Below are positions 1 through 5,334 of a DNA stretch of 6,799 nucleotides, one piece after another; positions within the stretch are counted from its first letter, which is position 1; every line of letters begins with the position of its first letter. The position numbers and the translations under genes are program-made. Source of the DNA: an archaeon (GTDB lineage Archaea > Micrarchaeota > Micrarchaeia > Norongarragalinales > SBBD01); the NCBI GenBank assembly GCA_005239845.1, contig SBBD01000010.1:1-6799 (forward strand), written 5' to 3'. The notes below the pieces were generated by a model. The model saw only the letters and a list, made by a program, of their open reading frames with translations. It was not told where the DNA came from and made no database searches.

Positions 1-393
1 GTGCTGGCGAACTCGGGTCATTTTGACTGCGAAATCAACGTGAAGCAGTTGAAGGCCCTCTCGAAGACGGTGAGGAACGTTCGAGCGAACCTGGATGAGT
101 ACGTGTTGAAAAGCGGAAAGCACGTGTACGTGGTTGGCGAGGGCCGCTTGGTGAACTTAGCGGCTGCAGAAGGGCACCCTTCGGAAGTCATGCAGATGTC
201 GTTCGGAGTGCAGGCCCTGGTCTCCGAGCATTTGGCGAAGCACGGAAGCACGTTGGCTCCTGGCGTGCATGAAGTGCCAAAAGAAATCGATGAGGCGGTG
301 GCACGCTATACCTTGCAGGCGTACGGCGTGTTCGTGGACTCCCTTTCCGCGGAGCAGAAGAAGTACCTTTCCTCGTGGAGTGAAGGGACCTAG
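1..393 (+). CDS. ahcY: S-adenosylhomocysteine hydrolase, C-terminal 130 residues (5' end cut by window)
   Basis: The enzyme reversibly hydrolyses S-adenosylhomocysteine to adenosine and homocysteine in the cytoplasm, removing the product inhibitor of methyltransferases. The visible part starts inside the NAD-binding domain with LANSGHFDCEINV, the family's conserved GHFD..I segment. It continues with the near-invariant GRLVNLAAAEGHPSEVM block at about residues 48-64 and MSFGVQAL just after it. The protein ends in KKYLSSWSEGT, which resembles the short archaeal-type C terminus rather than the longer eukaryotic tail ending in a Tyr (recalled from the family, not aligned). The open frame runs to base 1, so the GTG there is an internal Val codon and not a start; roughly 280-300 residues lie upstream of the window. 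It precedes the ATP synthase genes on the same strand, but a 171-base gap with a T-rich tract and a TATA-like box argues for separate transcription. Confidence 0.95.
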   Translation: MLANSGHFDCEINVKQLKALSKTVRNVRANLDEYVLKSGKHVYVVGEGRLVNLAAAEGHPSEVMQMSFGVQALVSEHLAKHGSTLAPGVHEVPKEIDEAVARYTLQAYGVFVDSLSAEQKKYLSSWSEGT

Positions 394-406
394 AACAATC
401 TTAAGC

Positions 407-420
407 TGTTTGTTTATTGT
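407..420 (+). terminator. T-rich terminator candidate after ahcY
   Basis: Fourteen bases after the ahcY stop codon lies the T-rich stretch CTGTTTGTTTATTGT. Archaeal RNA polymerase can terminate at T-rich tracts without a strong hairpin. A weak AT stem (ACAAT 395-399 with ATTGT 416-420) overlaps it. The call rests on position and composition only. Confidence 0.35.
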
Positions 421-471
421 CCGATCGGCGTTTTGGGCGCTGTATCCATGGCATCTCGAGTTCGAGGAATG

Positions 472-480
472 CTTTTTAAA
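472..480 (+). promoter_or_regulatory. TATA-box-like promoter before subunit H
   Basis: CTTTTTAAA, preceded by purine-rich GAGGAATG that could serve as a BRE, sits about 90 bases before the H start. A TATA box centred near 476 would put transcription start near 502, leaving a 5' leader of about 60 bases to the ATG at 565. The same TTTAAAC end recurs in the H-I spacer. This is the best candidate for the main operon promoter. Confidence 0.45.
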
Positions 481-564
481 CGTTGTTTGCCCTTATAGGC
501 AACAAGGAAAGCCTCCTCTGTTTTTCGTTGCTATTGAATGCATAATTACGGGTGCAGTCCTTCC

Positions 565-909
565 ATGGAAAAGGGGCATGAGGTCGCCGCTTCGGAGAAA
601 GAGTTTTCTGAAAACGTGGAGCAGTTGAAGCGCGAAGAGGAAAAGGCGGCCGCGGAACTCCAGCGCGCCCAAGAGCGCAAGGAAGCCATCATCCGCCAGG
701 CGAAAGAAGAAGCGGAAAAAATCATCGAGGCCGCGCATGCGGAGGCGGACCGGGAGCGCAAGAAGCTGCAGGACGCGGAACTCCAGCGTATCGCGAGGGA
801 ATGCGAGAAAATCTTGGAGGACGCCCAGCGCAAGGCGGATAAGCTCCGGCAAGGAAAGAACGTTTCCCTCGTGGCGCAAAAGCTGCTTCCTCTGGTCTGG
901 GAGGCTTGA
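565..909 (+). CDS. ahaH: A-type ATP synthase subunit H (peripheral stalk coiled coil)
   Basis: A 114-residue protein, close to the usual 100-110 residues of archaeal subunit H. It is nearly all charged, Ala-rich helix: residues about 10-95 repeat patterns such as EEEKAAAELQRAQERKEA and AKEEAEKIIEAAHAEADRER, the right-handed coiled-coil style of A/V-ATPase peripheral stalks. Known role: H pairs with E to form the two peripheral stalks that hold A3B3 against subunit I. The identification relies on this composition plus its place directly before subunit I, as in archaeal H-I-K-E-C-F operons. I chose ATG 565 because GGTG at 551-554 lies 10 bases upstream. An in-frame ATG at 538 would add nine residues (MHNYGCSPS) that look unlike the family and has no ribosome site. 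The C terminus (SLVAQKLLPLVWEA) is hydrophobic, as expected for the end that packs against E. Confidence 0.85.
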   Translation: MEKGHEVAASEKEFSENVEQLKREEEKAAAELQRAQERKEAIIRQAKEEAEKIIEAAHAEADRERKKLQDAELQRIARECEKILEDAQRKADKLRQGKNVSLVAQKLLPLVWEA

Positions 910-959
910 AACGACGTGCCAAGACGGAGGCCGCGCAGACAAAGAAGGCGGGGGTGCCT

Positions 960-1061
960 ATGCTTTTGGAGTTCATGAGTAAGGCGCGCGACCTTTCTTT
1001 AAACTACCGCCCTGAACAAAGTGCAGGCGGCCGCCAAAACGCCGTGTTGAGCGAAAGCTAG
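960..1061 (+). CDS. possible 33-residue ORF in the H-I spacer, unrecognised
   Basis: An ATG at 960 opens a 33-codon frame (MLLEFMSKARDLSL...) ending at TAG 1059-1061, 19 bases before the subunit I start. A GGGGGTG tract ends only 3 bases before the ATG, too close for an ideal ribosome site. The same frame stays open back to a TTG at 906 that overlaps the H stop codon (TTGA), which would give 51 residues in a translationally coupled arrangement with GGGAGG just upstream. I recognise no family. It may be chance: the spacer is GC-rich and short open frames are common. It would be a leader peptide or a gene relic if real. Confidence 0.2.
   Translation: MLLEFMSKARDLSLNYRPEQSAGGRQNAVLSES
994..1004 (+). 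promoter_or_regulatory. TATA-like box in the H-I spacer
   Basis: TTTCTTTAAAC resembles the TATA-like element before subunit H (both end in TTTAAAC). Centred near 999, it would start transcription near 1026 and give subunit I a leader of about 55 bases. It may be an internal promoter or a chance AT-rich patch in a GC-rich spacer. Confidence 0.3.
1026..1035 (+). repeat. perfect 10-base GC palindrome before subunit I
   Basis: GGCGGCCGCC is its own reverse complement, and GGCG at 1026-1029 can also pair with CGCC at 1040-1043. If the TATA-like box at 994-1004 is used, this lies at the start of the transcript and could form a 5' hairpin. No protein or RNA class is recognised. Confidence 0.3.
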
Positions 1062-1069
1062 AAAGAATA

Positions 1070-1074
1070 GGGAG
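1070..1074 (+). promoter_or_regulatory. ribosome binding site of subunit I
   Basis: GGGAG six bases before ATG 1081 is the best placed Shine-Dalgarno match in the region, and it fixes the start of subunit I at 1081 rather than at the in-frame Met7. Confidence 0.65.
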
Positions 1075-1080
1075 TCGCAT

Positions 1081-2973
1081 ATGCTTGACTTGGAGCCCAT
1101 GAGGAAAGTGCGCGTGCTCACCCCCAAGTCGGACGTGGAGCGCGTCATCCAGGCCCTTTACGACTTCGGCGACATCGAGGTGAGGGAATGCAGGGTTTCC
1201 GAGCTGGACAAGCCCCTTTCCTCGTTCGAGCCCGTCTCGGAAATGCTACTGCAGCTGCGTGCCGTCGAGCACGAGCTGGGCCTGCGGGGCAGCGTGACCG
1301 CCCCTGAAATCACGCTGGCAGAGGGAAGGAAAGCGTTCCAAGCGCTGGGCTTGGCCGACTTGAAGAAGCTGCAGGAACGCCTCTCCCATGTCCAAAGCAA
1401 GCGGGACGACTTGCTCTCCCGGCGAAAAGAGTTGCTGCCTTTCCGGAAACTCGCTCTTTCTCCAGAGGAGCTGGAAAGCGCCTCCTTGAAATTCATTTAC
1501 TTCTCCCTGAAACCCAACGCCGAGCTTCCGCTGAAAGCGGCCTTGAAGCGTTTTTCCCACCAGCTGTTGTTCGTCAGGGATGAAAAGGCTACGCATGCCT
1601 TGCTCGCGTTTGACGCCCGCCAAGAGGCGGAGATCAGTCTCGTCGTGCTTCCGTGCGCGGCGCTGGTGCACGCCTTCCCCCCTTCTGAAAAGCGCTTTGC
1701 GGACGAATTCCGTGGCGTGGACAGCGAACTGGCGGTCGCCGAAGCGGAACTCGAGCGCCTCCGGCGAAAAGTGGGGGAATATGCGCAGCACCACGCGCAA
1801 AAAATTTTGAGCGTCCGCGCTTCGTTGGAGCTGCTGGCTCAGAAGGCCGAGCTTCCCTTCAAGTTCGGCAAGACGGCGCACTTTTCCGTTGTGGAAGGCT
1901 GGATTCAAGAAAAGGAACAGAACGCGTTCGAAACGCGCCTACGCCGTTTGCCTCACGTCTTGGTCGAATACCCCGTGACGCAGGAAACAGGGCCCAGCAA
2001 ACTTTACAACACGGAGCTGGTGAGGCCGTTCGAGTTCCTCGTGGAATTCTTCTCCCTGCCGAAAACGCGTAGCTTGGACCCCACCCTTTTTGTTTCGCTG
2101 ACGTTCCCCTTGTTCTTCGGAATGATTCTTGGAGATGTGGGTTATGGCGTGCTCGCGCTCTTGCTGGCCCTCTTCCTCAAGCTGAAGACGAAGAGCCTGA
2201 TGGTGAACCGGCTGGCGGGCATGCTTGCCTTGTGTGCGTTCAGCACCATCGTTTTCGGGTTCGTGTACGGGGAAGTGTTCGGGTTGGAGCATTTCCTCGG
2301 GTTTGAGTTCACTCCTCTCATTCACCGCCTCGGAGAACCCCAAGAAATCATCAATTTGTCCATTGCCGTTGGGGCGGCCCACGTGGGCTTGGGGCTGCTG
2401 CTCGGATTTGTCGCCCAAGCGAGAGGCGGGCACTGGAAGCACGCTTTCGCGAAGCTTTCCTGGCTGGCGATCGAACTCTCGATGATTGCGCTGGTGCTGC
2501 AGTTCTCCGAAATCTCCTTGCTGGAAATGCTGGAACCCGTGAAACACTGGATTCCCATGCCGTTTTCCGCCGCATTACTGGCGTCGGGGCTTCTGGGCGT
2601 CGGAAAACTGGAGTCTCCCACCGCACTCGTGGAACTGCCCGGCCTGATCAGCAACGTGCTTTCCTATTTGCGTCTGGCCGCCCTCGGGATTTCTGCGGCC
2701 GTGCTGGCCTTGATCATCAACGAGCAAATCGTGGTGGACGTGGGGGGCTTCGTGGCCATGGTTACGCTGCAGCAGCCGTTCGACGTCCTGCGCTTCTTGG
2801 GGTTCCTTGGGCTTTCGCTGATGCTCGTTTTGGGGAACGCGGCGGCGCTGGTCTTGGGCCTCATCGAGTCTTCCATCCAGACTTTGAGGCTGCACTACGT
2901 GGAATTCTTCAGCAAGTTTTACGAGGGAGGAGGGGTTCCCTTCAAGCCCTTGCGCTCGAAAGAGGCAGGATGA
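1081..2973 (+). CDS. atpI: A-type ATP synthase subunit I (a-type stator, ion half-channels)
   Basis: A 630-residue protein, normal for archaeal subunit I (about 620-680). Residues 1 to about 325 form the cytosolic arm that binds the E/H stalks: it opens with MRKVRVL, has long charged helices (about 85-130 and 205-250), and holds VVEGWIQEKEQ near 265. From about 335 on, roughly eight membrane helices follow. The first carries the signature FPLFFGMILGDVGYG (LGDVGYG at about 350-356). LSYLRLAALG contains Arg531, equivalent to the essential arginine of yeast Vph1 (R735). LRLHYVEFFSKFYEGGG contains Arg603, equivalent to R799. Both channel arginines are therefore intact. The protein ends GGGVPFKPLRSKEAG as expected. 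It is the static partner that passes ions to Glu57 of subunit K. It stands between H and K, the standard order. The long open frames on the opposite strand are coding shadows. Confidence 0.98.
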   Translation: MLDLEPMRKVRVLTPKSDVERVIQALYDFGDIEVRECRVSELDKPLSSFEPVSEMLLQLRAVEHELGLRGSVTAPEITLAEGRKAFQALGLADLKKLQERLSHVQSKRDDLLSRRKELLPFRKLALSPEELESASLKFIYFSLKPNAELPLKAALKRFSHQLLFVRDEKATHALLAFDARQEAEISLVVLPCAALVHAFPPSEKRFADEFRGVDSELAVAEAELERLRRKVGEYAQHHAQKILSVRASLELLAQKAELPFKFGKTAHFSVVEGWIQEKEQNAFETRLRRLPHVLVEYPVTQETGPSKLYNTELVRPFEFLVEFFSLPKTRSLDPTLFVSLTFPLFFGMILGDVGYGVLALLLALFLKLKTKSLMVNRLAGMLALCAFSTIVFGFVYGEVFGLEHFLGFEFTPLIHRLGEPQEIINLSIAVGAAHVGLGLLLGFVAQARGGHWKHAFAKLSWLAIELSMIALVLQFSEISLLEMLEPVKHWIPMPFSAALLASGLLGVGKLESPTALVELPGLISNVLSYLRLAALGISAAVLALIINEQIVVDVGGFVAMVTLQQPFDVLRFLGFLGLSLMLVLGNAAALVLGLIESSIQTLRLHYVEFFSKFYEGGGVPFKPLRSKEAG

Positions 2974-3028
2974 AAAAAGGGTAAGTGCGTGCAAGCATTC
3001 TCGGAAGAGGACGAGTAAGCAAAGAAAC

Positions 3029-3142
3029 ATGAAAAAAGATTGTTCGAAAGAAGAGGGCGGTTCAAAACCGAACGGAGGCGAACTGGAGCGAAGTTGCGAG
3101 GGCGCTGGCCCTCCGGAAGCGCAGCAAGCAAGGGGATTTTAA
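3029..3142 (+). CDS. possible 37-residue hydrophilic ORF in the I-K spacer, unrecognised
   Basis: ATG 3029 opens 37 codons (MKKDCSKEEGGSKPNGGELE...) that stop at TAA 3140-3142. The stop shares a base with a second ATG at 3142 (TAATG), which encodes 11 residues (MFVLKILKRGV) and stops at 3175-3177, four bases before the K start. The first frame is Lys/Glu/Gly-rich with no recognisable domain and no good ribosome site: the nearest GAGG is near 3007. It also covers the hairpins of the spacer, so it is more likely an incidental reading of an RNA leader than a gene. The chained ORF2-K arrangement could in principle couple translation to K. Confidence 0.15.
   Translation: MKKDCSKEEGGSKPNGGELERSCEGAGPPEAQQARGF
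3058..3115 (+). promoter_or_regulatory. structured leader candidate before rotor subunit K
   Basis: Three stems can be read directly. CGGTT 3058-3062 pairs with AACCG 3066-3070 over a 3-base loop. CGGAGG 3073-3078 pairs with CCTCCG 3110-3115, enclosing a smaller AACT 3081-3084 / AGTT 3092-3095 stem. GAGGGC 3098-3103 pairs with GCCCTC 3108-3113 over a GCTG loop. The last two share 3110-3113 and so exclude each other, as in attenuators or riboregulators. They lie 66 or more bases before the K ATG. No poly-T follows the GCCCTC stem closely, so a simple intrinsic terminator is not supported. No known RNA family is recognised. Confidence 0.35.
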
Positions 3143-3149
3143 TGTTTGT

Positions 3150-3158
3150 CTTAAAAAT
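3150..3158 (+). promoter_or_regulatory. TATA-like box before subunit K
   Basis: CTTAAAAAT is centred about 27 bases before ATG 3182, the spacing at which an archaeal TATA box would start transcription at or next to the ATG. A second AT patch, ATTTTAAT, lies at 3136-3143. A separate promoter would fit the need for many rotor copies per enzyme. The evidence is position and composition only, and the ribosome site at 3167 argues that at least some transcripts begin further upstream. Confidence 0.3.
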
Positions 3159-3166
3159 CTTGAAAA

Positions 3167-3172
3167 GAGGTG
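3167..3172 (+). promoter_or_regulatory. ribosome binding site of subunit K
   Basis: GAGGTG is a six-base match to the archaeal 16S anti-Shine-Dalgarno, nine bases before ATG 3182. It overlaps the GTG at 3170 that would otherwise be an alternative start, so it decides for 3182. Confidence 0.65.
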
Positions 3173-3181
3173 TTTGAAGGT

Positions 3182-3418
3182 ATGGTGGAATTGTCCGCAG
3201 GACTAATCGGTTTGGGGGCCGGCATTGCCGTGGGCGCTGCCGCCATCGCTACGGCGTGGGCGCAGTCCGCGATTGGAAGCGCAGGCATGGGCCTCATGGC
3301 GGAAAAGGAGGGCAGTTTTACGAACGTGCTCATCTTGGTGGCGCTCCCGGAAACCCTGATCATTCTCGGGTTCCTCGTCGCGTTCTTCTTGATCGGCAAG
3401 CTGCCCGGACCGGGTTGA
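3182..3418 (+). CDS. atpK: A-type ATP synthase subunit K (rotor c subunit, two-helix form)
   Basis: A 78-residue membrane protein forming the ion-carrying ring. Helix 1 (about 5-34) is glycine/alanine-rich (GLIGLGAGIAVGAAAIATAW), followed by the AQSAIGSAG segment, the polar loop AEKEGSF at 40-46, and helix 2 (about 48-72) with LPETLIILGF. Glu57 is the ion-binding carboxylate, in the conserved PET context of archaeal c subunits. This is the single-hairpin form of about 8 kDa, so every protomer carries a carboxylate, unlike the duplicated V-type proteolipids. Gln28 in helix 1 plus Glu57-Thr58 in helix 2 recall Na+-coordinating rotors, but H+ coupling cannot be excluded. I chose ATG 3182 on its GAGGTG ribosome site; a GTG at 3170 would add four residues (MFEG). 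It partners with subunit I and sits after a 208-base spacer rich in possible signals. Confidence 0.93.
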   Translation: MVELSAGLIGLGAGIAVGAAAIATAWAQSAIGSAGMGLMAEKEGSFTNVLILVALPETLIILGFLVAFFLIGKLPGPG

Positions 3419-3422
3419 GTTG

Positions 3423-3440
3423 GCGTTGACAGAAAAACGC
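3423..3440 (+). other. small hairpin after subunit K
   Basis: GCGTT at 3423-3427 pairs with AACGC at 3436-3440 over an 8-base loop, beginning five bases after the K stop. No T-tract follows, so it does not look like a terminator. It could stabilise a K transcript end or be chance. The rest of the 87-base K-E spacer shows nothing else recognisable. Confidence 0.25.
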
Positions 3441-3505
3441 GCATGCTAGAGTGAACTTGCCTAAGCGTTGCCATGGCGGGTTTCATACGTTGTGGGGAAG
3501 AACAT

Positions 3506-4069
3506 ATGAGCTTATCGGCCTTGAAAGAGGAGCTGCACCGCAAGACGGCATCGGAAGTCGCTCGTCTTGAAAAGGAAGGCGAGGAGGAAGCGAAACGCAT
3601 CCGCGAACAGGCCCACGAGGAGGCGAAAGCCATCCTTCATGACGCCCGAGAGGAAGCCGTCGCGTTCGCTTCCAAAGAGCAGACCCAGGTTTCAGCGGCC
3701 AAATTGAAAGCAAAACGACTCGTACAGGACGCGCGCTTCCAATTGGTCGAAGAGGCCGTTGAAGAACTTAAGGAACGGCTTGCAGACCGCGTGAACAAGA
3801 AAGGGGAATACCAGAAACTCTTGGAAAAGCTCATCCGGCAGGGGCTGCAGGAAGCGGGAGGCAAAGGAAAACTGCTCGTACGGAAGGAAGACGTGCCGTT
3901 TGCCAAGAAATTCGGGTCCGTCGGTCCGCCGATCGACACGTTAGGCGGAGTCGTCGTCGTTTCTGCAGACGGGGGAGTGAAGATCAGCAATACGTTCGAA
4001 GCCCTTTTGGAAGAAAAGGGGGAAGTCTTCCGCCAGAAAGCCTTCGAGCTGCTGTTCAAGGGCGAGTAA
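3506..4069 (+). CDS. atpE: A-type ATP synthase subunit E (peripheral stalk)
   Basis: A 187-residue protein, close to the usual 185-205. Residues 1 to about 85 are a charged coiled coil (LEKEGEEEAKRIREQAHEEA at 21-40) that pairs with subunit H. Residues about 90-187 are the globular head that binds the top of A3B3, with the family hallmarks GGVVVVSADGG (147-157) and NTFEALLEE (162-170), ending KAFELLFKGE. Together E and H hold the catalytic head still while the axle turns. I chose ATG 3506: the N terminus MSLSALKEEL starts the helix as in relatives, and GGGG at 3494-3497 is a modest ribosome site. An in-frame ATG at 3473 would add eleven residues (MAGFIRCGEEH) atypical of the family, with no ribosome site. 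It follows K and precedes C, as in archaeal operons. Confidence 0.95.
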   Translation: MSLSALKEELHRKTASEVARLEKEGEEEAKRIREQAHEEAKAILHDAREEAVAFASKEQTQVSAAKLKAKRLVQDARFQLVEEAVEELKERLADRVNKKGEYQKLLEKLIRQGLQEAGGKGKLLVRKEDVPFAKKFGSVGPPIDTLGGVVVVSADGGVKISNTFEALLEEKGEVFRQKAFELLFKGE

Positions 4070-4074
4070 CCGGA

Positions 4075-4143
4075 ATGGACTTTTTGTACCTGCGGACTGA
4101 AACGGAACGTCCACTAGCCTCTGGCCTGCTCAAGCGTAAGTGA
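4075..4143 (+). CDS. possible 22-residue ORF in the E-C spacer, unrecognised
   Basis: ATG 4075 (MDFLYLRTETERPLASGLLK...) starts six bases after the E stop and ends at TGA 4141-4143, five bases before the C ATG at 4149. It spans almost the whole 79-base spacer. The final codons overlap a GTG at 4140 that is in frame with C. No ribosome site or homology is evident. It could couple translation of E to C by ribosome read-on, or be chance. Confidence 0.18.
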   Translation: MDFLYLRTETERPLASGLLKRK

Positions 4144-4148
4144 ATACT

Positions 4149-5168
4149 ATGGATCTTTCTTATGCTTACGCGAATGCCCGCGTCAAGGCGATGAAAAGCA
4201 AGCTCTTCACGGAAGGCAAGGTGCGCGAATTGTTGGAGGTAGACAGCATTCCCGAGCTGATCGAATTGCTGGAAGAGTCCGAGTACCGGGAGTCGTTTAT
4301 CGCGGCCAGCACGCGCTTTCAGGGCATGGCCCTCATTGCCCACGCCTTGAACGACCACTGGCAGAAGAGGCTGGGCAAGATTGCGCGCGTGACTCCCTTC
4401 AAAGGCCAGGCGCTCCTCAACGTATTGTATCGTGAATATCAAATCCGGAACTTGGCCGCCGTGTTTGCCTCGAAAGAGACCGGCGTTCCGTTGCAGGACA
4501 CGGACTTAGTCCTATTCAACGACGAGGACAAGCGCTTCCTGGAGAAACTCCTGCAGAAGCCATCCGTTGGCGATATGGTGAACGCGCTGCAGGGCAACGA
4601 CTACTATGCCCCCGGTCCCGAGCTGGTCATCGCGTACGACAAGACCCGCGACTTCCGCGTCGTGGTCCGAGCGCTTTACGCCTACCACTTCCGGCGCTTA
4701 ATGGAACTGGCGCAGAAGGAGAAGACTCCATTCGTCGCAGACTTGGTGCGGTGGCGCATGGAGCTGCTCGACCTCATGATCTTGCTGCGCGTTAAGCGTG
4801 CCAACTCTTCCCAGGACGCGTCCCCGTATTTGATTAAGAAGGAAACGTCCTTCCTGCGCGAACTCAATTCCTTGAAAGACTTCAAAACCATCCTCGAACG
4901 CGTCGCCTCCGCCTATCCTTCGATTGTTGGGGACGTGGAAGCAGCTGAAAAAACGAATTCGTTGGTTACGCTAGAGATCGCGCTGGAGCGCCGCTTCTAC
5001 TCGCGCGTGCTGCGGCAACTGCGCTTGAGCGTACTCGACTTCAGCACCATTCTGGGGTACTTGTATTTGAAAGAACTGGAAATTGGGGCGATCCGGAAGA
5101 TTGCCTACGCCAAACAATACGGGTTTACCGAGGAACTCAAAGGGTTGCTGTTCCGTTTCTCAGCCTAA
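4149..5168 (+). CDS. atpC: A-type ATP synthase subunit C (d-type rotor socket)
   Basis: A 339-residue soluble protein (family about 340-390). It sits on the K ring as a funnel-shaped socket that joins the ring to the central axle (D/F). The opening YAYANARVKAMKSKLF (about 4-19) is the family N-terminal signature, followed by LLEVDSIPELIELLEESEYR. The C-terminal helix pair ILGYLYLKELEIGAIRKIAY (301-320) and YGFTEELKGLLF (near the end) match the conserved C-terminal repeat of V-ATPase subunit d/C. The body has no membrane helices, as expected. I chose ATG 4149: GTGA at 4140-4143 can serve as a short ribosome site, and MDLSYAYANARV matches the usual spacing to the signature. The GTG at 4140 is an alternative, adding three residues (MNT). 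It is placed between E and F as in other archaea. Confidence 0.95.
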   Translation: MDLSYAYANARVKAMKSKLFTEGKVRELLEVDSIPELIELLEESEYRESFIAASTRFQGMALIAHALNDHWQKRLGKIARVTPFKGQALLNVLYREYQIRNLAAVFASKETGVPLQDTDLVLFNDEDKRFLEKLLQKPSVGDMVNALQGNDYYAPGPELVIAYDKTRDFRVVVRALYAYHFRRLMELAQKEKTPFVADLVRWRMELLDLMILLRVKRANSSQDASPYLIKKETSFLRELNSLKDFKTILERVASAYPSIVGDVEAAEKTNSLVTLEIALERRFYSRVLRQLRLSVLDFSTILGYLYLKELEIGAIRKIAYAKQYGFTEELKGLLFRFSA

Positions 5169-5334
5169 GAAAAGAAAAAAATGCCGTAGGTGCAATTTGT
5201 TTTTCTCAGGGGAATAGATTGGGTGCAACGTTTAGCGTGTCGTGATGTCCATGGATAAAACCGTTGCTGTTGTTGGATGGAAGCATGGATTGCGTGCCAG
5301 TGCTTCGTAGGTCTGGAAATCGTTGGTGCAAATG
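5169..5334 (+). other. 166-base C-F spacer with three GGTGCAA copies
   Basis: The spacer opens with an A-rich tract (5169-5181) and a T-rich tract (TTTGTTTTTCTC near 5196-5207), compatible with partial termination after C. GGTGCAA occurs at 5189-5195, 5222-5228 and 5325-5331; the last provides the ribosome site of F. ATGGATAAAA occurs at 5251-5260 and again at 5335-5344, where F starts. No structural RNA or TATA box is convincing. Confidence 0.4.
5245..5310 (+). CDS. possible 21-residue leader ORF echoing the start of subunit F
   Basis: ATG 5245 (or ATG 5251, preceded by GTGAT at 5242-5246) opens MSMDKTVAVVGWKHGLRASA... and stops at TAG 5308-5310, 24 bases before the F ATG. Reading from the second Met, MDKTVAVVG resembles the F start MDKIVVLGG, and the first ten bases (ATGGATAAAA) are identical. 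The two copies are 84 bases apart and in the same frame, separated by the TAG. It could be a decayed tandem copy of the F 5' end, a leader peptide, or coincidence. Confidence 0.25.
   Translation: MSMDKTVAVVGWKHGLRASAS

Noticed and set aside
448..498. 16-codon ORF in the ahcY-H spacer
   Set aside because: Very short, no ribosome site, and it runs through the TATA-like box, so it probably lies upstream of the transcript start.
538..564. Longer N terminus of subunit H from ATG 538
   Set aside because: The extra residues MHNYGCSPS are unlike the charged family start, and no ribosome site precedes 538, while GGTG is well placed for 565. Not excluded.
269..628. 119-codon + strand frame spanning the ahcY end and the spacer
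   Set aside because: It overlaps the ends of two well-supported genes in another frame, is Arg/Trp/Cys-rich, and crosses the terminator and promoter region.
1246..1908. 220-codon open frame on the minus strand opposite subunit I
   Set aside because: It is antisense to a certain gene, has a composition dominated by Gln, Arg and Leu, and no recognisable domain. It arises from the codon pattern of subunit I.
1939..2547. 202-codon open frame on the minus strand opposite the membrane part of subunit I
   Set aside because: His/Gln/Glu-rich translation typical of the complement of hydrophobic helices; no motif.
3058..3074. tRNA T-arm-like GGTTCAAAACC in the I-K spacer
   Set aside because: No acceptor, anticodon or D arm can be placed around it; it is only a short hairpin.
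3473..3505. Longer N terminus of subunit E from ATG 3473
   Set aside because: MAGFIRCGEEH is atypical, and no ribosome site is present; ATG 3506 fits the family start.
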